Shown: one piece after another, positions 54,009 through 63,430 of the stretch
How the letters are laid out: every line of letters begins with the position of its first letter
How positions within the stretch are numbered: position 1 is the first letter of the stretch
Assembly: GCA_000283575.1 (NCBI GenBank)
Contig: AP012044.1
Coordinates: 558,001 to 622,000, forward strand
Length of the DNA: 64,000 nt
DNA from: Oscillibacter valericigenes Sjm18-20
Lineage (GTDB): Bacteria; Bacillota; Clostridia; Oscillospirales; Oscillospiraceae
Direction: 5' to 3'
The notes under the pieces: model-generated
Told to the model about the DNA's origin: nothing
Seen by the model: the letters and a program-made list of their open reading frames with translations, nothing else
The model's database searches: none
Translations under genes and position numbers: made by a program

Positions 54009-54813
54009 TGTACTGGTAATCGGCGGCGGCCCTGCGGGGCTGAGCGCGGCAATCAATATTCGGGCCCGGGGGAAAAGCGCGTTGGTGGTGTCCAACCCCT
54101 TGGAGGAAAATCCCCTATGGAAGTCGGAGCGTGTGGAAAATTATCTGGGACTGCCGGGAGTCACCGGCGCGGAGCTCCTGACCGCCATGCAAAAGCACGC
54201 GGAGGCCGACGGCGTTGAATTTCTGGCGGGGAAAGCACTGTCCGCGGCGTTCATGCTGGACAAGTGGTACGTGAGCGTCGGCAGCGACGTGCAGGAGGTA
54301 AAAGCCGTGGTATTGGCGGCGGGTGTCACCCGGGAAAAAAAATTCCCCGGTGAGGCGGAGCTTTTGGGCCGCGGCGTCAGCTACTGCGCCACCTGCGATG
54401 GGATGCTCTACCGGGACCGGCCTGTTGCGGTTCTGGGATACAGCGAGACTGCCCGGCATGAGGCGGAGTTTTTGCGGGAGATTGGCTGTGAAGTGAAGTA
54501 TTTTGACAGGCCGAGAGACTGCGTGATTTCCGGCGAGGGGATGGTGGAGCAGGTACTCTGCGGCGGAGAGACGGCGAAGGTGGACGCGGTGTTTATTCTG
54601 CGGCCTGCCATGGCTCCCACGGATCTGTTCCCCGGTCTGGGCATTGAGAACGGTTACGTGCAGGCGGATCGCCGCATGGCGACGGGACTCCCCGGCGTGT
54701 TTGCGGCGGGTGACTGCACCGGCGGACCTTTACAGGTGGCGAAAGCCGCCGGCGAGGGCCTCATTGCCGGACAGAGCGCTGCGGCGTATGTGGACGCGCT
54801 GGCACGGAAATAA
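53998..54813 (+). CDS. Thioredoxin-reductase-like flavoprotein
   Basis: 271 residues, about 40 shorter than standard TrxB. FAD-binding GGGPAGLSAAINIRARG, redox motif CATC (YCATCDG) and the C-terminal FAD block GVFAAGDCTGG are present. The NAD(P)H domain is reduced: VLGYSETARHEAEFL replaces the usual GGGDSAVEEA. It may use a different electron donor, as some clostridial ferredoxin- or flavin-dependent thioredoxin reductases do. The gene is followed by trxA after 45 bases. Confidence 0.87.
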   Translation: MSFDVLVIGGGPAGLSAAINIRARGKSALVVSNPLEENPLWKSERVENYLGLPGVTGAELLTAMQKHAEADGVEFLAGKALSAAFMLDKWYVSVGSDVQEVKAVVLAAGVTREKKFPGEAELLGRGVSYCATCDGMLYRDRPVAVLGYSETARHEAEFLREIGCEVKYFDRPRDCVISGEGMVEQVLCGGETAKVDAVFILRPAMAPTDLFPGLGIENGYVQADRRMATGLPGVFAAGDCTGGPLQVAKAAGEGLIAGQSAAAYVDALARK

Positions 54814-54858
54814 TAAAGAAAACCCAATTTAAATTAAAAATAAAAGGAGATTTTTAAA

Positions 54859-55176
54859 ATGGCATTGAAGCATTTGAAGAAGACCGATTTTGCGGCGACG
54901 GTAGACGCGGCTCCTCTGGCAATGGTGGATTTCTGGGCGGACTGGTGCGGCCCCTGCAAAATGGTGGCGCCCTTTGTGGAGAAGATCGCCGACGACTATG
55001 ACGGCAAGGCGCTGGTGGCCAAGGTCAATATTGATGAGGAGCCGGAGCTTGCCCAGCAGTTTGGAGTCATGTCCATCCCCACGCTGGTGTTCCTGAAAAA
55101 CGGTCGGGAGTTCGACCGAAAGGTGGGTGTCATGCCGCCGGAGACGTTTACCTCCGTACTGGACGAAAACCTGTAA
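54859..55176 (+). CDS. trxA: Thioredoxin
   Basis: 105 residues, a classical thioredoxin with active site WCGPC (DFWADWCGPCKM) and cis-Pro in MSIPTLVF. It is reduced by the preceding flavoprotein and donates electrons to disulfides. The ribosome binding site is AAAGGAG. Operon with the ArsR regulator, hence likely induced by the signal that releases it. Confidence 0.97.
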   Translation: MALKHLKKTDFAATVDAAPLAMVDFWADWCGPCKMVAPFVEKIADDYDGKALVAKVNIDEEPELAQQFGVMSIPTLVFLKNGREFDRKVGVMPPETFTSVLDENL

Positions 55177-55221
55177 TCCGGGCGCTTTGCCCCCGGGCAA
55201 ACGGACCGTTTTATAACGATT

Positions 55222-55265
55222 GTCAACGCACCGCTGCTGTACAGCGGCGGTGCGTTGACTTTGTA
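55222..55265 (+). terminator. Terminator of the trx operon
   Basis: Long stem GTCAACGCACCGCTG / CAGCGGCGGTGCGTTGAC-like, then TTTGTATT. Confidence 0.82.
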
Positions 55266-55358
55266 TTATGTGCGTCAGAGCGCCTGCTTCTGGAGTGCTG
55301 AGCCTGCAATTTCAAATCATTTTAAGACGGTGTAAAGGCATGTCTAGGAACCGGCCAT

Positions 55359-55408
55359 GATCAAAAAAAGGCTGCGCTGTCCCCAAGAGGGACGGCGCAG
55401 CCTTTTAC
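55359..55408 (-). terminator. guaB terminator
   Basis: Minus strand: stem AAAAGGCTGCGCCGTCCC / GGGACAGCGCAGCCTTTT with one mismatch, followed by a T-run. It lies about 33 bases after the guaB stop. Confidence 0.85.
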
Positions 55409-55439
55409 AGTTTACAGGCCGCCGGGAGGACAAGTGAGT

Positions 55440-56951
55440 TTAGTTCCGGCCGCCGGAATTGGTGGTGTCTTTCAGCAGCACGTCGTGGGCGCCGCCCTCC
55501 ACGATGGAGACAGAGGACACCAGCGTCAGCTTGGCCTTCTCCCGCAACTCAGGGATGGTCAGAGCGCCGCAGTTGCACATGGTGGAGCGGACTTTGGACA
55601 GAGTTGTCGCCATACCGTCTGCCAGAGCGCCGGCGTAGGGCACGTAGGAGTCCACGCCTTCCTCAAAGCTGAGCTTTCGGTCCCCGCCCAGATCATACCG
55701 CTGCCAGTTCCGGGCGCGGGCGCTGCCCTCGCCCCAATATTCCTTCATATAGCTGCCGCCGATGAGTACCTTCTGGGTGGGGCTTTCGTTGAACCGGGAG
55801 AAGTACCGGCCCAGCATGCAGAAGTCCGCGCCCATGGCCAGCGCCAGCGTGATGTGATAGTCCTGTACGACGCCGCCGTCCGCACAGATGGGGACGTATA
55901 CGCCGGTCTCCTCAAAATATCGGTCCCGTTCCGCCGCCACGTCAATGACCGCCGTGGCCTGTCCCCGGCCGATGCCCTTGGTCTCCCGGGTGATGCAGAT
56001 GGAGCCGCCGCCGATACCGACCTTTACAAAGTCGGCTCCGGCGTCCGCCAAAAAGCGGAAGCCCTCGCCGTCCACCACATTGCCCGCGCCTACCTTCACC
56101 CGGTCGCCGTATTTTTCGCGAACCCAGGAAAGACAGCGCTTCTGCCACTCGGAGTACCCCTCGGAGGAATCCATCACCAGTACGTCCGCACCGGCTTCCA
56201 CCAGAGCGGGAACCCGATCTTCATAGTCCCGGGTGTTGATGCCCGCGCCCACCACATAGCGCTTCTGACTGTCCAGCAGTTCCAGAGGGTTGTCCTTGTG
56301 GGTGTCGTAGTCCTTGCGGAACACGAAGGCCACCAGATTGCCGCTGGCGGCGACGATGGGAAGCGCATTGAGCTTGTGGTCCCAGATGATGTTGTTGGCC
56401 TCCTTCAGACTGGTGCCCTCCGGAGCGTAGATGAGCTTTTCCATGGGGGTCATGAAGTCTGCGACCTTCTCCGTGCCGTTCATGCGGCTGACGCGGTAAT
56501 CCCGGCTGGTGACAAGGCCCAATAGCTTTCCGGTTCCGGTGCCGTCCTGGGTCACCGCCATGGTGGAGTGGCCGGACTTTTCCTTCAGAGCCAGCACGTC
56601 CTTTAGAGTACAGTCAGGCCGGAGATTGGAGTCACTGGTGACAAAGCCTGCCTTGTAATTTTTCACCCGGTGAACCATCTCCGCCTGCTGGCCGATGGGC
56701 TGGGACACATAGATGAAAGCGATGCCGCCTTCCCGTGCCAGAGCAATGCCCATTTCGTCGCCGGAGACGGCCTGCATGACGGCGGAGACCATGGGGACGT
56801 TGGCGGTGAGGGCGGGTTCCTCGCCCCGGCGGAATTTCACGACGGGAACTTTCAGGGATACGTTGGCTGGGATGCACTCCGCCGAGGAGTATCCGGGTAC
56901 CAGCAGATATTCGCTGAACGTATGGGAGGGTTCTTCAAAAAAATATGCCAT
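55440..56951 (-). CDS. guaB: IMP dehydrogenase, Tritrichomonas-type
   Basis: 503 residues. A TIM barrel with two CBS domains inserted (about 100-220). The catalytic loop [19 protein letters not shown] has Cys319. The flap [17 protein letters not shown] has the Arg418-Tyr419 dyad, with Lys310 and Glu431 around the site. This length and numbering coincide with the T. foetus enzyme as I remember it, not with the GPGSICTTR type of most bacteria. It oxidises IMP to XMP with NAD+, the first step to GMP. It has its own promoter but follows the pur operon on the same strand. Confidence 0.93.
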   Translation of the reverse strand: MAYFFEEPSHTFSEYLLVPGYSSAECIPANVSLKVPVVKFRRGEEPALTANVPMVSAVMQAVSGDEMGIALAREGGIAFIYVSQPIGQQAEMVHRVKNYKAGFVTSDSNLRPDCTLKDVLALKEKSGHSTMAVTQDGTGTGKLLGLVTSRDYRVSRMNGTEKVADFMTPMEKLIYAPEGTSLKEANNIIWDHKLNALPIVAASGNLVAFVFRKDYDTHKDNPLELLDSQKRYVVGAGINTRDYEDRVPALVEAGADVLVMDSSEGYSEWQKRCLSWVREKYGDRVKVGAGNVVDGEGFRFLADAGADFVKVGIGGGSICITRETKGIGRGQATAVIDVAAERDRYFEETGVYVPICADGGVVQDYHITLALAMGADFCMLGRYFSRFNESPTQKVLIGGSYMKEYWGEGSARARNWQRYDLGGDRKLSFEEGVDSYVPYAGALADGMATTLSKVRSTMCNCGALTIPELREKAKLTLVSSVSIVEGGAHDVLLKDTTNSGGRN

Positions 56952-57000
56952 GCGGCCACCTCTTTCGTTGTATTTCTGATTTGAGCTTGAATGGAATCAT

Positions 57001-57072
57001 CTCCCCGGCAGGGCCGGGGAGACATACGGTTTTTCTTGTTCCTTAGAATACCACGTCCAGCCGAAAATGCAA
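57001..57072 (-). promoter_or_regulatory. guaB promoter and leader hairpin
   Basis: Minus strand TTGCAT (57072-57067), 16 bases, TATTCT (57050-57045). The 5' leader contains a stable hairpin, CTCCCCGGC / GCCGGGGAG (57021-57001), without a clear T-tract. Confidence 0.6.
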
Positions 57073-57075
57073 TGG

Positions 57076-60000
57076 TCAAATGGAGAAATAGTCCCTGGCT
57101 GCATCAAATAGATGGAGGTTGTAGTCCCCGGGAATGCCGTGGTACAGGTTCGGTCCGACGCGCTCTGCGTGGCCCATCTTGCCGAAGACCCGTCCGTCGG
57201 GAGAGGTGAGCCCCTCCACGGCCCAGACAGAGCCGTTGGGGTTCCACTCCACGTCCATGGAGGGATTTCCGTCTACATCCACATACTGAGTGGCAATCTG
57301 ACCGTTTTCCGCCAGCTGCTGTAAAAGCGTTTTACTGCACAAAAAACGGCCCTCGCCGTGGGAGATGGGGACGGTGTAAACCCCGCCAAGAACCGCCCTT
57401 GACAGCCACGGGGAGCGGTTGGAGGCGATCCGGGTGCGGACGATTTTGGACTGGTGCCGCCCGATGACGTTATAGGTCAGCGTGGGGCAGTCCGCGTCGG
57501 AATCAACAATTTCGCCGTAGGGTACGAGACCCAGCTTGATGAGCGCCTGAAAACCGTTGCAGATGCCCAGCATCAATCCGTCCCGGTTTTTGAGAAGGTC
57601 ATGGGCTGCGTCCTTCACCGCGGCGTTGCGGAAAAGAGCGGTGATGAACTTTCCGGACCCGTCCGGCTCGTCGCCGCCGGAGAAGCCGCCGGGGAGGAAG
57701 ATGATCTGGCTCCTTCGGGCGGACTTGACGAACCGCTCCACGGAGTCCCGGACGCCTTGAGCGCTCTGGTTGTTCACAACCAGAAGCTCCGGCTCCAGAC
57801 CGGCACGGGCGGCGGCCCGGGCACTGTCGTACTCGCAGTTGGTACCGGGAAAGACGGGAATCAGTACCCTGGGCTTTGTGACGCCTACCTTCGGCGCGGC
57901 GCGGCTGAACGCGGGCGCCTCCAGCACGGGGACGGGGCCGCCCGCCGCTTTGGCGCGGGTGGGATAGACGGATTCGAGCACCCCCTCGCTGAGCTCCAGC
58001 AGCTCCGCCACGGACAGTGTCTCGTCTCCGATGGAGACAGCTGCCTCCGCCGTGGTGTGGCCCACGGGAACGCCGAAATCCACGTCTTCCGTCAGCTCCG
58101 CCACGATAGTTCCGGGGACGATGGTATAAAGGCGGCCCTTTTCTCCGTCCTCCGTGAAGCCGATCCGGTTTCCGAAGGACATCTTAACAATGCCCTCGGC
58201 GGCGCTGCCCGCGCCCACAGCCCAGGCGGCATTCACTTTTCCGGCCCTGCACAGCGCGTGGAACCGCTCCCAGTTGGCGCGGTTGCCTTCGGCGTTCACC
58301 GGCCAGTCCTTCCCGGACTCCGGCTCAAAGAGATAGACGGGGTGGCCTGCCTCCTTGAAGGCGGGAGAGAGGACGTTTTGCGCCTTTTCCGGAGCGATGG
58401 CAAAGGACACCAGCGTGGGGGGCACGTCCCTGTCCAGAAACGAGCCGGACATGGAATCCTTTCCGCCGATGGCGGCCACGCCGAAAGCCAGCTGCGCGTC
58501 CAGCGCGCCCAACAGGGCGGAAAAGGGCTTGCCCCAGCGGGAGGGGTCGTCCCGCAGCTTTTCAAAATACTCCTGAAAGGTGAGATACGCCGTGTGATAG
58601 TCGCACCCCGCCGCCACCAGCTTGGCAAGAGACTCCACCACGGCGGAAGCCGCGCTCTCATAGCAGTTTTCCCCGCCGGAGCGGAACACGTCGCAGCCCC
58701 AGCTCATAACGGAGCAGTCTTCCGTCTCCTGCCCGGGCAGCACCGGCAGCAGCGCCGCCATCACCTGCGTGGGGGTGCGCTGGTACTTGCCGACGAAGGG
58801 CATCAGGACGCTGCCTGCGCCGACGGTGGAGTCGAACCGCTCGGCAAGGCCCCGCTGCAAGCCTGTGTTCAGGTCGGCGGCGATGGAGCGCAGGCTGCAT
58901 TTGCCGCCCAGCAGCGCCGTGGGCCGGGTCTGGGGCGCGACGTACAGGGCGGTGTGCTTCACAGCGCCGTTGGTATCGAGAAACTCGCGGCTCAGGTCCG
59001 CCACGGTCCGGCCCTGCCATGTCATGACCATCCGCGGACTTTCCGTGACCACCGCCACCTGATATGCCTCCAGGTTTTCTTCCTTAGCAGCCGTTATAAA
59101 TTTTTCAACATTCTCCGGGGCAACCACCACAGCCATGCGCTCCTGGGATTCAGAGATGGCGAGCTCTGTGCCGTCCAGCCCCTCGTACTTCTTTCGCACG
59201 GCGTCAAGGTCGATGGAAAGGCCGTCCGCCAGCTCCCCGATGGCAACGCTGACGCCGCCGGCGCCAAAGTCGTTGCATCGCTTGATGAGCCGGGTCACGT
59301 CCCCGTCCCGGAACAGACGCTGAATTTTCCGCTCCTCCGGGGCGTTGCCCTTCTGGACCTCGCTTGCCATGGTGGTCAGGGATTTTTGATTGTGGCTCTT
59401 GGACGCGCCGGTGGCGCCGCCGATGCCGTCCCGGCCCGTGCGCCCGCCCAGCAAAATGATCACATCACCGGGGACGGGACGCTCCCGGACCACGTTTTTC
59501 GCCGGGGCCGCGCCCACCACGGCCCCCACCTCCATGTGCTTGGCGACGTATCCGGGGTGGTAGAGCTCGTTGACGAGGCCGGTAGCAAGGCCAATCTGAT
59601 TTCCGTAGGACGAATAGCCCGCCGCCGCCGTCTGGGCCAGCTTCCGCTGGGGGAGTTTTCCGGAGAGAGTCTCGCTCAGGGGGACACGGGGGTCGCCGCA
59701 GCCGGTGAGCCGCATGGCCTGGTACACGTAGGCCCGGCCGGACAGGGGGTCCCGGATGCACCCGCCGATGCAGGTGGCCGCCCCGCCAAAGGGCTCGATC
59801 TCCGTGGGGTGGTTGTGGGTTTCGTTTTTGAACATCAAAAGCCAGTCCTGAACCTCGCCGTCCACAGTGGCGGCGACGTGGATGGAACAGGCGTTGATCT
59901 CCTCACTCTGGTCGAGATTCTGTAAAAGTCCCCGCTTTTTCAGCGCTTTTGCTCCTATGGTGGCGATGTCCATCAGGGTCTGGGGACGGACGCTGGCCTT

Positions 60001-60777
60001 TTTTGCGCCATAGACCTCTTCACGTGCGGCAAGATACCGGGCGTAAGCCCCTTCCACTCTCCGGTCCAGGATTTCCATCTTGTCGATGTGGGTGGAGAAG
60101 GTAGTGTGGCGGCAGTGGTCGGACCAGTAGGTGTCCACCACCCGAATCTCCGTTACGGTTGGGTCCCGGCGCTCTGTGTCCCGGAAGTGGGTCTGCAGGA
60201 ACTTCAGGTCATCCAGATCCATGGCAAGCCCCATGGAGTCCAGAAGGGCGGATAGACCGGCCTTGTCCAGACCGGTGAATCCGGCCACGGTTTCCACATC
60301 GGAGGGGGCAGGGTGCTCCACCCGAAGCGTTTCGGCTTCATCCAGCGACGCCTCCCGGGCCTCCACGGGATTGATGACATACTTTTTAATTTTCTCAACA
60401 TTCTCCGGCGTCAGTGCCTCGGAGAGCAGGTAGACTCTGGCGGTGCGGACGATGGGGCGTTCGCCGCCGGTGAGCAGCTGGATGCACTGGGCGGCGGAAT
60501 CCGCCCGCTGGTCAAACTGACCGGGGAGGGATTCCACGGCGAACACGGTCTGCCCGGCGGGGAGGGCGGCGTATACGTCGTCCACCTGCGGTTCGGAGAA
60601 TACCGCGCCCACTGCCTGCCGAAAATCCTCGGGGGAAAGGCCCTCAACGTCATAGCGGTTCACAAGGCGCAGCCCGGTCAGGCCAGAGACGCCCAGAACG
60701 GTCTGTAGTTCGCTCAGCAGCGCGGCGGCCTCCTGCCGCAGGGGTTCCTTCTTCTCAACGTAAATGCGTTGTACCAT
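57076..60777 (-). CDS. purL: Phosphoribosylformylglycinamidine synthase, fused PurL-PurQ
   Basis: 1233 residues, large single-chain form. An N-terminal PurS-like part (about 1-150) is followed by two AIR-synthase-type ATP domains (NDFGAGGVSVAIGELADG, GKDSMSGSF). The C-terminal class I glutaminase (about 970-1233) has Cys in MLGICNGFQALI and His/Glu later. It converts FGAR, Gln and ATP to FGAM. Its ATG directly abuts the purD stop (TAAATG). This is the fourth enzyme of the purine operon and the last gene before guaB. Confidence 0.97.
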   Translation of the reverse strand: MVQRIYVEKKEPLRQEAAALLSELQTVLGVSGLTGLRLVNRYDVEGLSPEDFRQAVGAVFSEPQVDDVYAALPAGQTVFAVESLPGQFDQRADSAAQCIQLLTGGERPIVRTARVYLLSEALTPENVEKIKKYVINPVEAREASLDEAETLRVEHPAPSDVETVAGFTGLDKAGLSALLDSMGLAMDLDDLKFLQTHFRDTERRDPTVTEIRVVDTYWSDHCRHTTFSTHIDKMEILDRRVEGAYARYLAAREEVYGAKKASVRPQTLMDIATIGAKALKKRGLLQNLDQSEEINACSIHVAATVDGEVQDWLLMFKNETHNHPTEIEPFGGAATCIGGCIRDPLSGRAYVYQAMRLTGCGDPRVPLSETLSGKLPQRKLAQTAAAGYSSYGNQIGLATGLVNELYHPGYVAKHMEVGAVVGAAPAKNVVRERPVPGDVIILLGGRTGRDGIGGATGASKSHNQKSLTTMASEVQKGNAPEERKIQRLFRDGDVTRLIKRCNDFGAGGVSVAIGELADGLSIDLDAVRKKYEGLDGTELAISESQERMAVVVAPENVEKFITAAKEENLEAYQVAVVTESPRMVMTWQGRTVADLSREFLDTNGAVKHTALYVAPQTRPTALLGGKCSLRSIAADLNTGLQRGLAERFDSTVGAGSVLMPFVGKYQRTPTQVMAALLPVLPGQETEDCSVMSWGCDVFRSGGENCYESAASAVVESLAKLVAAGCDYHTAYLTFQEYFEKLRDDPSRWGKPFSALLGALDAQLAFGVAAIGGKDSMSGSFLDRDVPPTLVSFAIAPEKAQNVLSPAFKEAGHPVYLFEPESGKDWPVNAEGNRANWERFHALCRAGKVNAAWAVGAGSAAEGIVKMSFGNRIGFTEDGEKGRLYTIVPGTIVAELTEDVDFGVPVGHTTAEAAVSIGDETLSVAELLELSEGVLESVYPTRAKAAGGPVPVLEAPAFSRAAPKVGVTKPRVLIPVFPGTNCEYDSARAAARAGLEPELLVVNNQSAQGVRDSVERFVKSARRSQIIFLPGGFSGGDEPDGSGKFITALFRNAAVKDAAHDLLKNRDGLMLGICNGFQALIKLGLVPYGEIVDSDADCPTLTYNVIGRHQSKIVRTRIASNRSPWLSRAVLGGVYTVPISHGEGRFLCSKTLLQQLAENGQIATQYVDVDGNPSMDVEWNPNGSVWAVEGLTSPDGRVFGKMGHAERVGPNLYHGIPGDYNLHLFDAARDYFSI

Positions 60778-62055
60778 TTATTGTTCCTCCATCACGGCCA
60801 GCGCCCGGCGGCCAATGTCATGTCTCATGAAAACATCCTCAAAACGGATGGTCCCGGCGGCGGCATAGGCGTCCGCCAGCGCTTCTTTCAGCGTGGAAGC
60901 TGTGGCGGTGACGCCCAGAACCCGTCCTCCGGAAGTGACCAGCCGGCTGTTTTCAAGCCGGTCCCCAGCGTGGTAAAGGGTCACGTTGGACGGAAGAGTC
61001 TCCGGCAGCGTTATGACCTTGCCCTTTTCGTAAGAAACGGGATAGCCGCCGGAAGCCAGAATTACGCAGGCCGCCGCCCCGGGCCGCCACTCGACGTTTA
61101 GTTCCGCAAGGGTCTCGTTTTCCACCGCCTGCATCACCGTCAGCAAATCGGTTTTCAGCAGAGGCAGCACCACCTGGGTCTCCGGGTCGCCGAAGCGGCA
61201 ATTGTATTCGATGACTTTGGGGCCGTCGTCAGTGAGCATCAGCCCAAAGTAGAGGCAGCCTTTGAAGGGGCAGCCCTCCGCCCGCATGGCGGCGAGGGTG
61301 GGCTGGAAAATGGCCTTCATGCAGCGCTGGGCGATCTCCGGCGTATAGCAGGGGTTGGGGGCGATGGTGCCCATGCCGCCGGTGTTGGGGCCGGTATCGC
61401 CGTCCCCCGCCCGCTTGTGGTCCATGGAGGAGACCATGGGGGCAATGGCCGTGCCATCTGTAAAGGCCAGTACGCTGACCTCCGGCCCGGTGAGAAATTC
61501 CTCAATCACAATCTCGTTGCCGGAAGCTCCGAAGACCTTGTCCTCCATGATGGCTTTCACCGCGGCTTCCGCCTCGGCGTAGGTTTGGGGGATGAGGACG
61601 CCCTTGCCCAGGGCGAGGCCGTCGGCCTTGACCACTGTGGGGTATTGGACGGTTTTGAGGTATTCAAGAGCCGTTTTGGGGTCATTGAACACAGCGTAGT
61701 CCGCCGTGGGAATGCCGTACTTTTTCATAAGGCTTTTGGAGAAAACCTTGCTGGACTCGATCCGTGCGGCCTTGGCGCAGGGGCCAAAGCAGGGAATTCC
61801 CGCCTCGTGAAGCCGGTCCACGCAACCAAGAGCCAGGGGGTCGTCCGGGGCGACCACGGCAAAATCGACGGCGTGGCACTTTGCAAAGTCCACGATGGCG
61901 GGAATGTCCTTGGCACCGATGTCCACGCACTCCGCGTCGGCAGCGATGCCGCCGTTGCCCGGCAGCGCGTAGACCTTGGAGACCCGCGGGTTTTCTTTCA
62001 GCTTTTTGATAATGGTGTGTTCGCGGCCGCCGCCGCCGATGACCAGAATGTTCAT
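60778..62055 (-). CDS. purD: Phosphoribosylamine-glycine ligase
   Basis: 425 residues from the ATG at 62055 (MNILVIGGGGREHTI, GAGGAGG upstream); the frame is open 72 codons further upstream but this part is noncoding leader. ATP-grasp ligase with GGMGTIAPNP, EYNCRFGDPETQVVLPLL and the glycine/phosphoribosylamine site. It makes GAR in purine synthesis. A 180-base spacer separates it from the AICAR transformylase gene. Confidence 0.97.
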   Translation of the reverse strand: MNILVIGGGGREHTIIKKLKENPRVSKVYALPGNGGIAADAECVDIGAKDIPAIVDFAKCHAVDFAVVAPDDPLALGCVDRLHEAGIPCFGPCAKAARIESSKVFSKSLMKKYGIPTADYAVFNDPKTALEYLKTVQYPTVVKADGLALGKGVLIPQTYAEAEAAVKAIMEDKVFGASGNEIVIEEFLTGPEVSVLAFTDGTAIAPMVSSMDHKRAGDGDTGPNTGGMGTIAPNPCYTPEIAQRCMKAIFQPTLAAMRAEGCPFKGCLYFGLMLTDDGPKVIEYNCRFGDPETQVVLPLLKTDLLTVMQAVENETLAELNVEWRPGAAACVILASGGYPVSYEKGKVITLPETLPSNVTLYHAGDRLENSRLVTSGGRVLGVTATASTLKEALADAYAAAGTIRFEDVFMRHDIGRRALAVMEEQ

Positions 62056-62237
62056 AAGGTCCTCCTCGTATGGAAATTTGCCTGGCAACTCAATTGAAGT
62101 GGGCTTTGCGGCAAATGTATCTCCGTCTTTCTCCGACGCAAAGTAAGCGAAGCGTTTGCGGAGGAAGAGGAAGAGCAAGGGAGCAAAAGAGGTTTTCGCC
62201 GAAAGGCGGAATCGGATGGAGCGGACTTTGCGATGAC
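62056..62237 (-). other. Spacer between purH-type gene and purD
   Basis: 182 bases. On the minus strand it has CCGCCTTTCGGCG-type and CTCCGCAAA / TTTGCGTCGGAG inverted motifs. It could be an intra-operon folded element or repeat. No ORF or promoter was called. Confidence 0.35.
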
Positions 62238-63416
62238 TCAGTGGTGGAACAGACGCATGCCTGTAAAGCACATAACCATCCCGTACCGGTTCGCCGTGGC
62301 GATCACATGGTCGTCCCGAATGGAGCCGCCCGGCTCCGCGATGAACTGCACGCCGGACTTGCGCGCCCGCTCCACGTTGTCCCCAAAGGGGAAGAACGCA
62401 TCAGACCCGCAGGTGACGCCGGTCTGGGCGGCGATCCACTCTTTTTTCTCCGCCGCCGTCAGGGCCTCGGGCCGCGTTTTAAATGTGTTCTGCCATACGC
62501 CGTCGGCCAAGATGTCCTCGTATTCCCCGGAGGTATAAATGTCGATGGCGTTGTCCCGGTCTGGGCGGCGGATGTCCTCCGTAAAAGGCAGGGCCAGAAC
62601 CTTGGGGTGCTGCCGCAGGGCCCAGTTGTCTGCCTTGCTCCCGGCGAGACGGGTGCAGTGGATGCGGCTTTGCTGGCCCGCGCCGATGCCGATGGCCTGT
62701 CCGTCCTTCACGTAGCACACGGAGTTGGACTGGGTGTATTTCAGCGTGATCAGCGCCAGCAGCATGTCAGTCTTCGCACTTTCCGGCAGGGTTTTGTTTT
62801 CCGTGACGATGTTGCGGAGTAATGTCTCATCAATTCCAAACTCGTTTCGGCCTTGTTCAAAAGTGACGCCGAACACGTCCTTCCGCTCCGTGGGGGCGGG
62901 GATGTAGTCCGGGTCGATCTGGACAATGTTGTAATTGCCCTTCTTCTTCGTTTTCAGAATTTCCAGCGCCTCGGGGGTGTAGCCCGGGGCAATCACGCCG
63001 TCGGACACCTCCGGCTTGAGATAGGCTGCGGTGGCCGCGTCGCACACGTCGGACAGTGCCGCCCAGTCGCCGTAAGAGCTGAGCCGGTCGGCGCCCCGGG
63101 CGCGGATATAGGCGCAGGCCAGGGGTGTGAGATCCGCGCTGCCGTCCACGAAGTACATCTGCTTTTCAACGGTGCTCAGGGGCTTTCCCACAGCGGCGCC
63201 GGCGGGGGAGACATGCTTGAAGCTGGCGGCGGAGGGAAGATGCGTGGCGGATTTCAGTTCCTTTACCAGCTGCCAGGAATTCAGCGCGTCCAGAAAATTG
63301 ATATAGCCTGGCTTGCCGCCCAGAACGGCGATGGGCAGATTACCGCCGTCCCGCATGAAGATACGGGACGGTTTCTGATTGGGGTTACAGCCGTATTTCA
63401 GTTCCAGTTCGTTCAT
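62238..63416 (-). CDS. purH: Stand-alone AICAR transformylase (PurH C-domain type)
   Basis: 392 residues from the ATG at 63416 (MNELELKYGCNPNQKP, AAAGGAGAG upstream). The catalytic Lys-His is in SFKHVSPAGAAVG, with NWALRQHPKVL and the C-terminal SDAFFPFGDNVERA. This is the transformylase half only; the MGS-like IMP cyclohydrolase domain of bifunctional PurH is absent. It transfers a formyl group to AICAR to give FAICAR. A separate IMP cyclohydrolase (PurO or a PurH N-domain) must exist outside the window. Confidence 0.93.
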   Translation of the reverse strand: MNELELKYGCNPNQKPSRIFMRDGGNLPIAVLGGKPGYINFLDALNSWQLVKELKSATHLPSAASFKHVSPAGAAVGKPLSTVEKQMYFVDGSADLTPLACAYIRARGADRLSSYGDWAALSDVCDAATAAYLKPEVSDGVIAPGYTPEALEILKTKKKGNYNIVQIDPDYIPAPTERKDVFGVTFEQGRNEFGIDETLLRNIVTENKTLPESAKTDMLLALITLKYTQSNSVCYVKDGQAIGIGAGQQSRIHCTRLAGSKADNWALRQHPKVLALPFTEDIRRPDRDNAIDIYTSGEYEDILADGVWQNTFKTRPEALTAAEKKEWIAAQTGVTCGSDAFFPFGDNVERARKSGVQFIAEPGGSIRDDHVIATANRYGMVMCFTGMRLFHH

Positions 63417-63430
63417 ATGCCTCTCCTTTA

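Noticed and set aside
57454-59925. 823-codon open frame on the plus strand opposite purL
   Set aside because: It is antisense to clear purL coding sequence. Its product is rich in Gly/His/Arg/Ala with no domain, as expected from a GC-rich opposite frame.
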